Assembly: GCA_018057455.1 (NCBI GenBank)
Contig: JAGPDT010000010.1
Location: 1 to 58,943, forward strand
Direction: 5' to 3'
DNA from: Flavobacteriales bacterium
GTDB lineage: Bacteria; Bacteroidota; Bacteroidia; Flavobacteriales_F; PHOS-HE28
DNA: 58,943 nucleotides
Below the pieces are notes generated by a model, which was not told the DNA's origin, did not search any database, and saw only the letters and a list, made by a program, of their open reading frames with translations. How positions within the stretch are numbered: the first letter of the stretch is position 1; each line of letters opens with the position of its first letter. Positions 46,709-55,094 of the stretch are shown here, piece by piece. The translations under genes were made by a program, and so were the position numbers.

Positions 46709-47659
46709 TCAGCCTTCATCCATGGCGGCCATCCGCTGCCTGGCTTCCCTGAACTCGTTCATCACCCTTTCCACGATCACAGCGGCGGGCAGCACCTCAT
46801 GGAGGGCGGCGGCCACTTGGCCGATCTCCAATTCGCCCTGCACCAGGTCGCCCTCGAACATACCGCGTTTGGCGCGGGCACGCCCCAGCACCTGCTTGAG
46901 TTCATCCACGGAAGCGCACCGGGCATAGGCCGCCTTCACCTCCTCGAAGAATTCATTGCGCATCAGGCGTACGGGTGCCAGCTCCTTCAGGGTGAGCAGG
47001 GTATCACCCTCGCTGCTGTCCACCACATGCTGTTTGAAGGCGGGGTGTGCGCTGCTTTCCAGGGAACACACGAAGCGGCTGCCCATCTGCACGGCATCGG
47101 CGCCCAAGGCCATGGCGGCCAGCATGGCGCGGCCATCGGCAATGCCGCCTGCGGCGATCACGGGCACCTGCACGGCATCGCGCACCAAGGGCACCAGCAC
47201 CAGGGTGGTGGTTTCCTCGCGGCCGTTGTGGCCGCCGGCCTCGAAGCCTTCGGCCACCACGGCATCCACCCCTGCCCGTTCCGCCTTCTGGGCGAACTTG
47301 GCGCTGGCCACCACATGCACCACGGTGATGCCGGCGTCCTTGAGCTTGGCGGTCCAGGTGGCGGGGTTGCCCGCGCTGGTGAACACAATGGGCACCTTTT
47401 CAGCGATCACCGTGTGGATATGCTCCTCCACGGCAGGATACAACATGGGGATGTTCACGGCGAAGGGCTTGCTGGTGGCGGCCTTGCACTTGCGCACATG
47501 TTCGAGCAACACCTGCGGATACATGCTGCCCGAGCCGATCATGCCCAAGCCCCCGGCATTGCTTACGGCCGAGGCCAGGCGCCAGCCGGAATTCCAGATC
47601 ATGCCCGCCTGCACCAACGGGTGGCGGACGCCCAACAGGGAAGTGATTCGGTTGGCCAC
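46709..47659 (-). CDS. Nitronate monooxygenase family flavoprotein
   Basis: About 316 residues, FMN-dependent TIM barrel: PLVQAGMIWNSGWRLASAVSNAGGLGMIGSG, EGFEAGGHNG (typical EAGGHxG with the active-site His), AAGGIADGRAMLAAMALGADAVQMGSRF. It may oxidise nitronates or act as a NAD(P)H:quinone or enoyl reductase. The GTG at 47659 is chosen: homology begins with VANRITSLLG, and a TACTTTCG box at 47688-47695 lies 28 nt before it; upstream ATGs would place the start beyond that box. Confidence 0.85.
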   Translation of the reverse strand: MANRITSLLGVRHPLVQAGMIWNSGWRLASAVSNAGGLGMIGSGSMYPQVLLEHVRKCKAATSKPFAVNIPMLYPAVEEHIHTVIAEKVPIVFTSAGNPATWTAKLKDAGITVVHVVASAKFAQKAERAGVDAVVAEGFEAGGHNGREETTTLVLVPLVRDAVQVPVIAAGGIADGRAMLAAMALGADAVQMGSRFVCSLESSAHPAFKQHVVDSSEGDTLLTLKELAPVRLMRNEFFEEVKAAYARCASVDELKQVLGRARAKRGMFEGDLVQGELEIGQVAAALHEVLPAAVIVERVMNEFREARQRMAAMDEG

Positions 47660-47687
47660 GGTGGGAGCGCTAGCGGGGTGAAGGCCG

Positions 47688-47695
47688 CGAAAGTA
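47688..47695 (-). promoter_or_regulatory. Candidate -7 box for the nitronate monooxygenase family gene
   Basis: Minus strand reads TACTTTCG, 28 nt before the GTG at 47659. Confidence 0.45.
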
Positions 47696-47767
47696 GCCCC
47701 TCGGCGAAGTACGGCCATCCTGTTGATATCCAATGGGGCCCATGACCGTATAATGGCCCTTGGTAAG

Positions 47768-47775
47768 TATGTTTG
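47768..47775 (+). promoter_or_regulatory. Candidate -7 box for the DUF6089 gene
   Basis: Reads TATGTTTG, a perfect TAnnTTTG, 24 nt before the ATG at 47800 and divergent from the box at 47688. Confidence 0.5.
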
Positions 47776-47799
47776 CGACCAACCGGAGAATTGAATTGC

Positions 47800-48747
47800 A
47801 TGCAGGCAGGAAAAACTACCTTGGCACTGGTGGCGCTGCTGGGGCTGATTTATGCTGGAGAGGCACGGGCCCAGTACAACTGGGACATCGGGGGCCACTT
47901 GGGCGGCGCCAACTACCTGGGCGAAATGGGGGGCAAGGAGAAAACGCGCCAGGATTTCGTGTGGGACATGAAGCTGGGGCAGTCGCGCTGGGCCTTGGGT
48001 GCCTTTGCCCGCCGCAAGATCAACCGCACCATTGCCGTGAACGGCGGCCTGATGTACTTGCGCTTGCAAGGCGCCGACCACCTGAGCACCAACCAAGCGC
48101 GCGTGGGCCGCAACCTGAATTTCCGCAACGACCTGTTGGAGGTCTACGCCCGGCCGGAATTCACCCTCTTCCAGGACAATGACCTGGGCGGCAGCGGGCG
48201 CTACCGCACGGATTTCCGTCTATTCGCCTACGTGGGTGCCTCGGTGTTCCTGAGCAACCCCAAGGGCCAGCTCAACCACACCGGTGAATACTACAACCTC
48301 CGGGAGTTGGATACCGAACAAGCGGGCTACTCCTCGTTGGGTTTTGCGGTGCCTGCGGGCATGGGCTTCCATTTCACCTTCAGCCGGCGCCACCGTGTGG
48401 GCTGGGATTTCGGCTGGCGCACCACCTTCAGCGATTACTTGGATGATGCCAGCACCGTGTACGCCGACCCGGCCACCTTGCCCGGCGGAGCCAACGGACT
48501 CTCGGCCCAACTCGCCGACCAGAGCGGCTACATCTACGGACCAGGGGGGCTTACGCCCGAACCCGGCGAGCATGTGCAGTACAGCATGGGCCAAAAGCGC
48601 GGCGACCCCACGCACAACGACAGCTACCTGACCATGACCTTCACTTACAGCTACGTGCTGCGGGGGCAGTCCAACTTCTACCGCCAGCGCTACAACTGGA
48701 TGCGCGGCAAGAAACGCATCGGACGCAGGAGCCGCGCCAAATTCTGA
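47800..48747 (+). CDS. DUF6089-type outer-membrane beta-barrel protein
   Basis: About 315 residues, signal peptide MQAGKTTLALVALLGLIYAGEARAQ, then YNWDIGGHLGGANYLGEMGG, an opening shared by DUF6089 proteins, and barrel-like strands (LFAYVGASVFLSNPKG, GFAVPAGMGFHFTFS, HRVGWDFGWRTTFSDYLDD). It ends with a basic tail RGKKRIGRRSRAKF. Outer-membrane location is likely; function unknown. A UUCG-capped terminator follows. Confidence 0.82.
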   Translation: MQAGKTTLALVALLGLIYAGEARAQYNWDIGGHLGGANYLGEMGGKEKTRQDFVWDMKLGQSRWALGAFARRKINRTIAVNGGLMYLRLQGADHLSTNQARVGRNLNFRNDLLEVYARPEFTLFQDNDLGGSGRYRTDFRLFAYVGASVFLSNPKGQLNHTGEYYNLRELDTEQAGYSSLGFAVPAGMGFHFTFSRRHRVGWDFGWRTTFSDYLDDASTVYADPATLPGGANGLSAQLADQSGYIYGPGGLTPEPGEHVQYSMGQKRGDPTHNDSYLTMTFTYSYVLRGQSNFYRQRYNWMRGKKRIGRRSRAKF

Positions 48748-48768
48748 GGCATTGCGCCGTGTGTGCAG

Positions 48769-48791
48769 AAAAGGGGCTTCGGCCCCTTTTT
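48769..48791. terminator. Bidirectional terminator with UUCG loop
   Basis: AAAAGGGGC-TTCG-GCCCCTTTT, perfect 9-bp stem with a T-run to 48791 on the plus strand and TTTT on the minus strand, so it can end both the DUF6089 gene and the convergent epimerase gene. Confidence 0.88.
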
Positions 48792-48952
48792 CCTTGGCAT
48801 CCCGGGCAAGATGCCCGGTGGGGCCCAGCCCCCGGCCATGATCCACCTACGGACTTCCGCAGGCGAGCCAAGGGCCGCACGGAGCGGCTGACCAAGGGCC
48901 TGTGCCGCCCGGATCCTCCCGGGGGGGGACGCGGCCTTCGCCGTGAGCGCGC

Positions 48953-49891
48953 TCAATCCAGGATGTACGAGGGATCGGCAAGTATGCGCTCCAAGCCTTG
49001 TTGCAACGGCATCAGCTCACGGCCCAGCAAGGAGCGCATGCGCCCAATGTCGGGCATGCGGCGGGTCATGTCGCCCTCTTTCAACGGGGGCAGGTGCACG
49101 ATCTTCGAGTTGCTGCCGGTAATGGACAGCACCAAACGCGCCAGTTGCAGGATGGTGGTCTCCAGGTCGTTGCCGATGTTGGCCACGTCGTTCACCACCT
49201 CGCCGTTGCGGAAGGCGTTGGTGGTGGCCTCAATGTTGTCGTCGATGTAGCAGAAGGTGCGGGTTTGGCCACCGTCGCCGTAGATGGTGATATCCTGGCC
49301 CTTGAGGGCTGCCCGGATGAACTTGCTCACCACGAAATCCTTGCTTTGTTTGGGCCCGTAGGTGTTGAAGAAGCGGAACACGGTATAGTCCAGGCCGTAC
49401 TCGCGGTGGTAGCTGCGCAGGAAGGCCTCGCCCACGTTCTTCACGATGGCATAGGGGAGCTTGCTGTTCAGCGGGGTGGTGTGCTCGTTCTGGGGGAACT
49501 CCACGGGTTCGCCGTACACCTCGCTGCTGCTGCTGAAGAAGATGCGCTTCACGCCGGTGTTCTTGCACAGGTCCAGCACGTTGCGGATGCCGTCGATATC
49601 ATGCAGCACGTTCACGGGGTGGTCGGTGGTGCGCTTCACCCCTACCACGGCGGCGTAGTGGAACACGTATTCGGGGCGGTAGGCGAAGAACACGCTGCTG
49701 ATGTCCTCGAAGCGGTTGGCGTCGCACTTGATGAAGTGGATGCCGGGATATCGGCGGGGTTCGAGCTTTTGGAGGTCGCCGGTGGTGAGGTTGTCCACGG
49801 CCACCACTTCATGGCCGGGAAGCTGGGCCAGGCGGATGGCCAGGGCGCTGGGGATGAAGCCGGCACCGCCGGTGATGAGGATACGGGGCAT
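48953..49891 (-). CDS. NAD-dependent epimerase/dehydratase (extended SDR)
   Basis: 312 residues: Rossmann motif ITGGAGFIPSALA, with Pro where most members have Gly (GFIGS), substrate loop HYAAVVGVKRTTDHP, catalytic Tyr and Lys in YAIVK, and FFNTYGPKQSKDF. It resembles UDP-glucuronate decarboxylase/epimerase-like enzymes that make nucleotide sugars. Part of the polysaccharide locus. A perfect -7 box TACTTTTG lies 15 nt upstream, and the shared terminator at 48769 is downstream. Confidence 0.88.
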   Translation of the reverse strand: MPRILITGGAGFIPSALAIRLAQLPGHEVVAVDNLTTGDLQKLEPRRYPGIHFIKCDANRFEDISSVFFAYRPEYVFHYAAVVGVKRTTDHPVNVLHDIDGIRNVLDLCKNTGVKRIFFSSSSEVYGEPVEFPQNEHTTPLNSKLPYAIVKNVGEAFLRSYHREYGLDYTVFRFFNTYGPKQSKDFVVSKFIRAALKGQDITIYGDGGQTRTFCYIDDNIEATTNAFRNGEVVNDVANIGNDLETTILQLARLVLSITGSNSKIVHLPPLKEGDMTRRMPDIGRMRSLLGRELMPLQQGLERILADPSYILD

Positions 49892-49905
49892 GGGATCGAT
49901 CGGGC

Positions 49906-49913
49906 CAAAAGTA
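49906..49913 (-). promoter_or_regulatory. Candidate -7 box for the epimerase gene
   Basis: Minus strand reads TACTTTTG, 14 nt before the ATG at 49891; perfect match. Confidence 0.5.
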
Positions 49914-49924
49914 CGGGTGCAAGC

Positions 49925-51292
49925 TCAACGTGCAGGCAGGACCAAGGGGGGCGGCTGTTCCGCGGCCGTTCCAGGTTCAGCGGCCACGGGCACTTCCTTG
50001 GCGCCGATGATCTCCTCTTCGGACATCACGGTGAGGATCACCAGCAGCAGGATGGTATACGGGTTGAGCGAACCGGCCAGCCAACTTTCGTAGAGGATGG
50101 AGAAGAGCACGCTGAAGAGCACGGCCAGGGCGATGGGGGTGTTCTTGCCGGCCTTGATGAAGACCAGGAAGAGGCTGCGCAGGAACAGGAGCAGGCCCAC
50201 GATGCCGGTATTGAGCCAGAACACCAGGTAGCTGTTGTGGGCGCCGCCCTGGTGGCCCAGGCTGGAGAGCAGCATCTTGGCGCGCTGCATCACCACGTTC
50301 TCATGCTCAAAGCCGGCGCCAAAGAGGAATACGCCCTGCTCATTGATCTGCTGCCAGGCGTATTGCCAGGCCACGTAGCGGCCGGAACCGTCGGAGATCG
50401 TATCCACCCGCAGGTAGTCGTGCAGCCCCAAGGCATTGATGATGGCCGGCAGGTTGGCGATCAGCAGCTCGCCGATGCCCACGAAAGCGAAGAAGGAAAT
50501 GATGCCCAGGAACACCGAGATGCGGAAGACCTGGATGAAGAGCAGGAACATCACGGCGGACATCAGGGAAGTACGCGCACCACAGGTGATCAGGTAGTAG
50601 GCCAGGACCAAGCTGAAGAACACCACTTCGGCCCGCCTGAAGAGGTCCGTGCGCAAGTGGTTCACCACCACGAACAGCACCAAGGTGAGGTAAACGAAGA
50701 TGGCCATGCCGTTGGGGTTGCCGAAGAACCCCTTGAAGCGGCCCGCCAGGAAGTAGGTGCCGTTGCCGTCCACCCAGGGCAGCAGTTGCTGGGCCAACAG
50801 CAAGAACACGAGGAACCGCACCAGGTTGCCGAAGAAATCCCAGCCCTGGAGCCTGAAATTGTAGAGCACATAATTGGGCACCACCAGGAAGAGCAAGGCG
50901 TAGGAGACGGTTTTCTGGAAAGCCAGCATGGGCACTTCCGAGCGCAGGATGGGCAGGAAGGCATAGACGAGGAATGGCAGGAAGATGGGGAATACCCGGG
51001 CCATGGGCATCAGGCGGGCGCGGTCGGTCACCAGCAGCAGGCCCATGGCCAGGATGTAGGTGTATTTGGCGGTCTTCATGGCGTCCATCCCGGGCAGGCC
51101 GTGGAGCATGTCCGAGAGCACCAGGCTCATGACCAATCCGAAGAAGATGTCCGGCCAGCGTTCGGCACGACGGAACAGGAACACGCCGATGGGCAGCACG
51201 GCATAGAGCAGGATGGGCGCCATGGCAACCACCACGATCCACAACAGGATAAAGACCACCAGAGGGAAATGCGCCTGTAGGAATCGCTTCAT
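49925..51292 (-). CDS. O-antigen ligase / Wzy-like polymerase
   Basis: 455 residues with about 12 hydrophobic segments and a large periplasmic loop between helices (IINALGLHDYLRVDTISDGSGRYV) containing the region typical of Wzy_C proteins; GAHNSYLVFWLNTGIVG near the end is the conserved HNxYL motif. It would join or ligate glycan repeat units at the membrane. A long hydrophilic C-terminal tail (PPPLVLPAR) is atypical. Own -7 box at 51325-51332. Confidence 0.88.
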   Translation of the reverse strand: MKRFLQAHFPLVVFILLWIVVVAMAPILLYAVLPIGVFLFRRAERWPDIFFGLVMSLVLSDMLHGLPGMDAMKTAKYTYILAMGLLLVTDRARLMPMARVFPIFLPFLVYAFLPILRSEVPMLAFQKTVSYALLFLVVPNYVLYNFRLQGWDFFGNLVRFLVFLLLAQQLLPWVDGNGTYFLAGRFKGFFGNPNGMAIFVYLTLVLFVVVNHLRTDLFRRAEVVFFSLVLAYYLITCGARTSLMSAVMFLLFIQVFRISVFLGIISFFAFVGIGELLIANLPAIINALGLHDYLRVDTISDGSGRYVAWQYAWQQINEQGVFLFGAGFEHENVVMQRAKMLLSSLGHQGGAHNSYLVFWLNTGIVGLLLFLRSLFLVFIKAGKNTPIALAVLFSVLFSILYESWLAGSLNPYTILLLVILTVMSEEEIIGAKEVPVAAEPGTAAEQPPPLVLPAR

Positions 51293-51324
51293 GCGGCTTG
51301 CGGGGCCCGCGCCCCGGAAGTGGG

Positions 51325-51332
51325 CAAAGGTA
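51325..51332 (-). promoter_or_regulatory. Candidate -7 box for the O-antigen-ligase-like gene
   Basis: Minus strand reads TACCTTTG, perfect, 32 nt before the ATG at 51292. Confidence 0.5.
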
Positions 51333-51568
51333 ACCGGAGGTCCATGGGCGGCAGCCGTGCCAGGGGCTTGCCCAACGTGGGCCCGGGCTTCCGGTGTTCC
51401 CGCATCCGCCGCAAGGGCCGTTGTGAGGCCGGCACCTGTGCCCGGTGCTGCACCGCTATCGCGTGGTGCCGGGCATTCAACGTCGCCTCCTGCGGCAAGG
51501 CTTGGGGCCGCGGGCTCGGAACAGATTGCTTGATCGCCTTTCGGCTCTGCGTTGGGGCCCGCTCCCGA

Positions 51569-52762
51569 TCACGGCTTGGATGCGCGTAGTTCCCGCTGCT
51601 GCTTGCCCCGCCGCACCACCGTATCCAGCAACTGGAGCTGGCGCTCCACCACCCGATCCCAGATGAAGTGCGCCCGGATGTGCTCCAGGGAGCGGCGCTT
51701 AAGTGCCAGCAGTTGTTCGGCCGGCAGGAGGATCGCCTCGTGCATGGCCGCCACAATGGCTTCGGGGTCAGGTGCGTGCAGCAACCAGCCGTTGCCGTCC
51801 ACCAACAAACCGGCAGCACCCACATCGGTAACGATCACGGCGTTGCCATTGGCCATGGCCTCCATGATCACCGTGGGCATGCCTTCGGACCAGCTGGGGC
51901 ACAGCAGCACATCGGCCGCTTGCAGCAGGGCTTTCACTTTCTCCTCCCCGCGCACGGCACCGTGGTACACCACGCGGGGATCCACCACCCGGCCGTGTTC
52001 CTTCATGGGGCCCACGAAGTGGAACCGCCACCCCTGTGTTCCGCCCCGGATCAATGCACGCAAGGCTTCGTGGATCTCCGGCACGCCCTTGCGGCGCTCA
52101 TCACGGCCCACGAAGATGAAGGTGCGCTCCGGGTGCACAGGCAGCGACTCCTCGCCCACCAGCCACCGGGCATCCACCGCGCTGGGGCACTCCAAGATCC
52201 GCTCCGCGGGCACGCCCAACCCCCGCAAAATACCGGTGATGTGCCTCCCCAGGTTGAACACGCCATCGGAACCCAGGGCCACGCGCCGGGCCATGGTGCG
52301 AAGCGGTCCGCGGACAAGGCGTGCCTTCAAGGATGGCGGCACTTGGAACATCTCGTAGCCGTGCAGATGGGATACCACCGGCACATGCAACCGGCCTTCA
52401 CGACGGGCTTGTATGAAGGCCAGTCCGGTGAAGCCTTGGCAGTAGACCACGTCATGACCGGAGGCCTCGTCCTGCACCGCTTCATACACCAGCCGAGCGT
52501 ATCGCCTGCTGGCGCGCAGATAGTGGCCGGGCCAGCGATCCTCGGTCGGGAACGGCACGGAGCGGAAATCCACGAGGCGGCGATTGAACGAGGCGAACTC
52601 GGGCCGTTGCCATTCCGTGCCGGCCATGGCGGGTGGGACGCAATGCACCACGGTCACCTGCACCCCATGGATGCATAAGGACTCAGCCAGGTCGAAGGCG
52701 TACTTCTGCATGCCGCCCAGCACAAAGGGGTAAATTCCATCGGTGACGAGCAGGATGCGCAT
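51569..52762 (-). CDS. Glycosyltransferase family 4 protein
   Basis: About 397 residues, GT-B fold: N-terminal MRILLVTDGIYPFVLGGMQKY (glycine-rich acceptor loop) and a C-terminal donor domain with FIFVGRDERRKGVPEI and the EX7E motif within LCPSWSEGMPTVIMEAMANG. The ATG at 52762 matches the family start. Probably transfers a sugar to the growing lipid-linked glycan. 59 nt downstream of the next GT gene, same strand. Confidence 0.92.
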   Translation of the reverse strand: MRILLVTDGIYPFVLGGMQKYAFDLAESLCIHGVQVTVVHCVPPAMAGTEWQRPEFASFNRRLVDFRSVPFPTEDRWPGHYLRASRRYARLVYEAVQDEASGHDVVYCQGFTGLAFIQARREGRLHVPVVSHLHGYEMFQVPPSLKARLVRGPLRTMARRVALGSDGVFNLGRHITGILRGLGVPAERILECPSAVDARWLVGEESLPVHPERTFIFVGRDERRKGVPEIHEALRALIRGGTQGWRFHFVGPMKEHGRVVDPRVVYHGAVRGEEKVKALLQAADVLLCPSWSEGMPTVIMEAMANGNAVIVTDVGAAGLLVDGNGWLLHAPDPEAIVAAMHEAILLPAEQLLALKRRSLEHIRAHFIWDRVVERQLQLLDTVVRRGKQQRELRASKP

Positions 52763-52821
52763 GGGCGGCAAAGGGGGGCGGAAGGGCAAAGAAAACCTGA
52801 AATGCCGAGCCGCGCGGGCGA

Positions 52822-53859
52822 TCAAGGCCGGACCAGTGCCCGATCGTAGAGCTGGGCCAATGCGGAGTTGCGCACCGGCAAGGAGAAGCGCTCGCTGAGA
52901 ATGCCGTGGTTGGCGGCGCCCATGCGTTCCCGCAGGCCTCTGTCGTCCATCAGTTGCCGCATGCGCAGGGCCACCTCCTCGGCGATGTCATCACTGGTCC
53001 GGCCTTCCACGGGCAGCACCCAGCCGTTGCGCGTGTTGTGCACCACCTCGGGCAAAGCGCCCACGTCGGAACAGATCACGGGCAAGGCACAGCCCATGGC
53101 TTCCAGGACGGTATTGTTGAAGGGATCGCGGAAGGTGGTCCCCACGAAGAGGTCCGCGGCGCGCATCTGCCCGATCAGCAGCCCGTGGGGCAGGCCGCGG
53201 TGGAGGGTGATCCGCGTGTCGTGTGCGATGGCATGTTCCGCCCAGGCCACCACCTCGGGCTTGGGGAACACGCCCCAGTCCACTTCCAACTGGCTGATGA
53301 TCACCAGGCGGGCATCGGGCCTGTTCAACCGGATGAAAGCCTTGAGCAACTCGATCCCGCCCTTGCGGTAGAACCCGTTGCCGGCGAAGAGGATGGTGAA
53401 GCGATCGGGGTCGCGGCCTTGGGGGGCGAACTGCTCCACGGCCCGGTAGACCACGTGCATCTTTCCGGGATCCACCCCGGCGGCGGCCAAGGGTTCCTGG
53501 TTGAGCTGCATGGCCTTGTTGCTGGTAAAGATCAACGCCTTGCAGCGGTGGCCCGCCAGCTGGCGCAGGGCCCACCGGTGGCGCGGATGTTCCGCCGGCA
53601 TGGGGCCATAGCGTGGCAGCAGGCTTTCCACCTCCACCACCCAGGGGTGCCTGTTGGCCACCACGCCATTGTAGGTGTGGTACAAGTGGACCCGGCGCAA
53701 CGGCAGAAAGCACTTGGTGTGGGCCAGGAACTGGGAATGCACGCGCAACAGGTGCCAGGGGATGTCCAGGCCGCGCACATAGCGGTAGCCCTGCGGCGGG
53801 TGGCTGAAGCAGTAGTGCTGCCAATAGCGTGTTTTGTGGCTGATGCCAATGAGGGGCAT
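52822..53859 (-). CDS. Glycosyltransferase family 4 protein
   Basis: 345 residues, GT-B. The donor domain is clear (ILFAGNGFYRKGGIELLKAFI, TTFRDPFNNTVLEAMGCALPV with its EX7E-like NTVLEAMG). The N-terminus is shorter than usual (MPLIGISHKTRYWQH), with no classic GGxxR/K loop, so the acceptor half is divergent. Followed by the other GT after 59 nt. Confidence 0.87.
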   Translation of the reverse strand: MPLIGISHKTRYWQHYCFSHPPQGYRYVRGLDIPWHLLRVHSQFLAHTKCFLPLRRVHLYHTYNGVVANRHPWVVEVESLLPRYGPMPAEHPRHRWALRQLAGHRCKALIFTSNKAMQLNQEPLAAAGVDPGKMHVVYRAVEQFAPQGRDPDRFTILFAGNGFYRKGGIELLKAFIRLNRPDARLVIISQLEVDWGVFPKPEVVAWAEHAIAHDTRITLHRGLPHGLLIGQMRAADLFVGTTFRDPFNNTVLEAMGCALPVICSDVGALPEVVHNTRNGWVLPVEGRTSDDIAEEVALRMRQLMDDRGLRERMGAANHGILSERFSLPVRNSALAQLYDRALVRP

Positions 53860-54040
53860 CCGGCGAGTATACGCACCAAGCGCTGGAGGGACGTAGGTTG
53901 CGGCCGCCGGTCCTTACGGCAAGAGGGCACAAGCACCTGTGGCGGCCGGCGTCATCGGCCGATGGAGGGACCGCGTTGCGGCGTGGTGTTGCCCGCGCAC
54001 CACGTGCACCGGCGCCCGATCGGAAAGTTCATGTGACCCG

Positions 54041-55033
54041 CTACCCGCGCCGCCGCTGCTCTTCGTACCAGCGGGCAAAATGGCCCAAGCCTTCCGCCAA
54101 GTGCGTGGTGGGCTTGTACCCGAACTGCGCTCCAGCCTTGGCCACGTCGGCGAAGGTCCGGGGCACATCGCCCGGTTGCGTCGGCAGCGCATCGATGACG
54201 GCCTGGCGGCCGCATTGCTGCTCAATGGCGGCGATCAGGTCGCGCAGGGCCACCGTTTCCGAATTGCCCAGGTTGAAGATGTCGAACGCCCCTTGTCCGT
54301 CGGCATGGTGCAGGGGCCGCTGCATGGCCGCATGCATGCCGTTCACGATATCGGCCACATAGGTATAGTCCCGGCACGAGGTGCCATCGCCGAAGCGTTG
54401 GATGGGCAGACCCTCGTGGACTTTGCGGAAGAACGCATGGATGGCCAGATCGGGCCGCTGCCGGGGGCCGTAAACGGTGAAGAAGCGCAGCACGGTGGTG
54501 TGCAGGCCGTGCAGGCGGGCATAGACCTGGGTGAACTGTTCGGCGGCAAGCTTGGTGGCGGCATAGGGGCTGATCGGCCGGAGGTCGCGCAGGGATTCCT
54601 TCCACGGCACCTGCGGGTGCTCGCCGTACACGCTGCTGCTGCTGGCCAACACGAAATGCGCGATGCGGTGTGCCCGCGCTTTTTCCAGCAGCTTCAGGGT
54701 GCCGGTCACATTCACCCGGTGATAATCCAAGGCGTGGTTGATGCTGGGGCGCACACCGGTCTTCGCCGCCAGGTGCACCACGGTGGTCACCGCGGCGGGA
54801 TGCATGCCCAAGGCCTGTTCCAGCACCGCATCCTCCAACAGGTCGCCTTCCACCAGCCGGAACGCCGGATTGCCCCGGTGCGCGGCGATGTTGGCTTCCT
54901 TGCTGGCCCGGGGGTAGAAGGGGTCGAAGTTGTCGATCACCGTTACCGGCCCCACTTCCTCGGCCAGCAGCTTGTCCACCAAGTGGCTGCCGATGAACCC
55001 GGCCCCACCGGTGATGATCGTGTGCCTTTCCAT
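54041..55033 (-). CDS. UDP-glucuronate 4-epimerase-like SDR
   Basis: 330 residues: TGGAGFIGSHLVDKL, VIDNFDPFYP, AAKTGVRPSIN, catalytic YAATK, RFFTVYGPRQRPDLAI and TQPGDVPRTFADV are all typical of UDP-glucuronate 4-epimerases that give UDP-galacturonate. Complete active site. Divergent to the 55095 GT gene; both have -7 boxes in the gap. Confidence 0.9.
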   Translation of the reverse strand: MERHTIITGGAGFIGSHLVDKLLAEEVGPVTVIDNFDPFYPRASKEANIAAHRGNPAFRLVEGDLLEDAVLEQALGMHPAAVTTVVHLAAKTGVRPSINHALDYHRVNVTGTLKLLEKARAHRIAHFVLASSSSVYGEHPQVPWKESLRDLRPISPYAATKLAAEQFTQVYARLHGLHTTVLRFFTVYGPRQRPDLAIHAFFRKVHEGLPIQRFGDGTSCRDYTYVADIVNGMHAAMQRPLHHADGQGAFDIFNLGNSETVALRDLIAAIEQQCGRQAVIDALPTQPGDVPRTFADVAKAGAQFGYKPTTHLAEGLGHFARWYEEQRRRG

Positions 55034-55043
55034 GGCAAGGGCG

Positions 55044-55051
55044 CGAAGCTA
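55044..55051 (-). promoter_or_regulatory. Candidate -7 box for the UDP-glucuronate-epimerase-like gene
   Basis: Minus strand reads TAGCTTCG, 10 nt before the ATG at 55033. Confidence 0.4.
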
Positions 55052-55079
55052 ACCAAACAGGGCCAAGGACCTGCGCGGC

Positions 55080-55087
55080 TACCTTCG
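55080..55087 (+). promoter_or_regulatory. Candidate -7 box for the GT gene at 55095
   Basis: Reads TACCTTCG, 7 nt before the ATG; divergent from the box at 55044-55051 and 28 nt away. Confidence 0.4.
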
Positions 55088-55094
55088 CGGCCCC

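Noticed and set aside
47660-47782. ATG starts upstream of 47659 for the nitronate monooxygenase family gene
   Set aside because: They would lie beyond the -7 box at 47688-47695 and add residues without similarity.
48998-51280. 760-codon plus-strand frame opposite the epimerase and O-antigen-ligase-like genes
   Set aside because: His/Gln-rich antisense translation of two clear minus-strand genes; no signal, no motifs.
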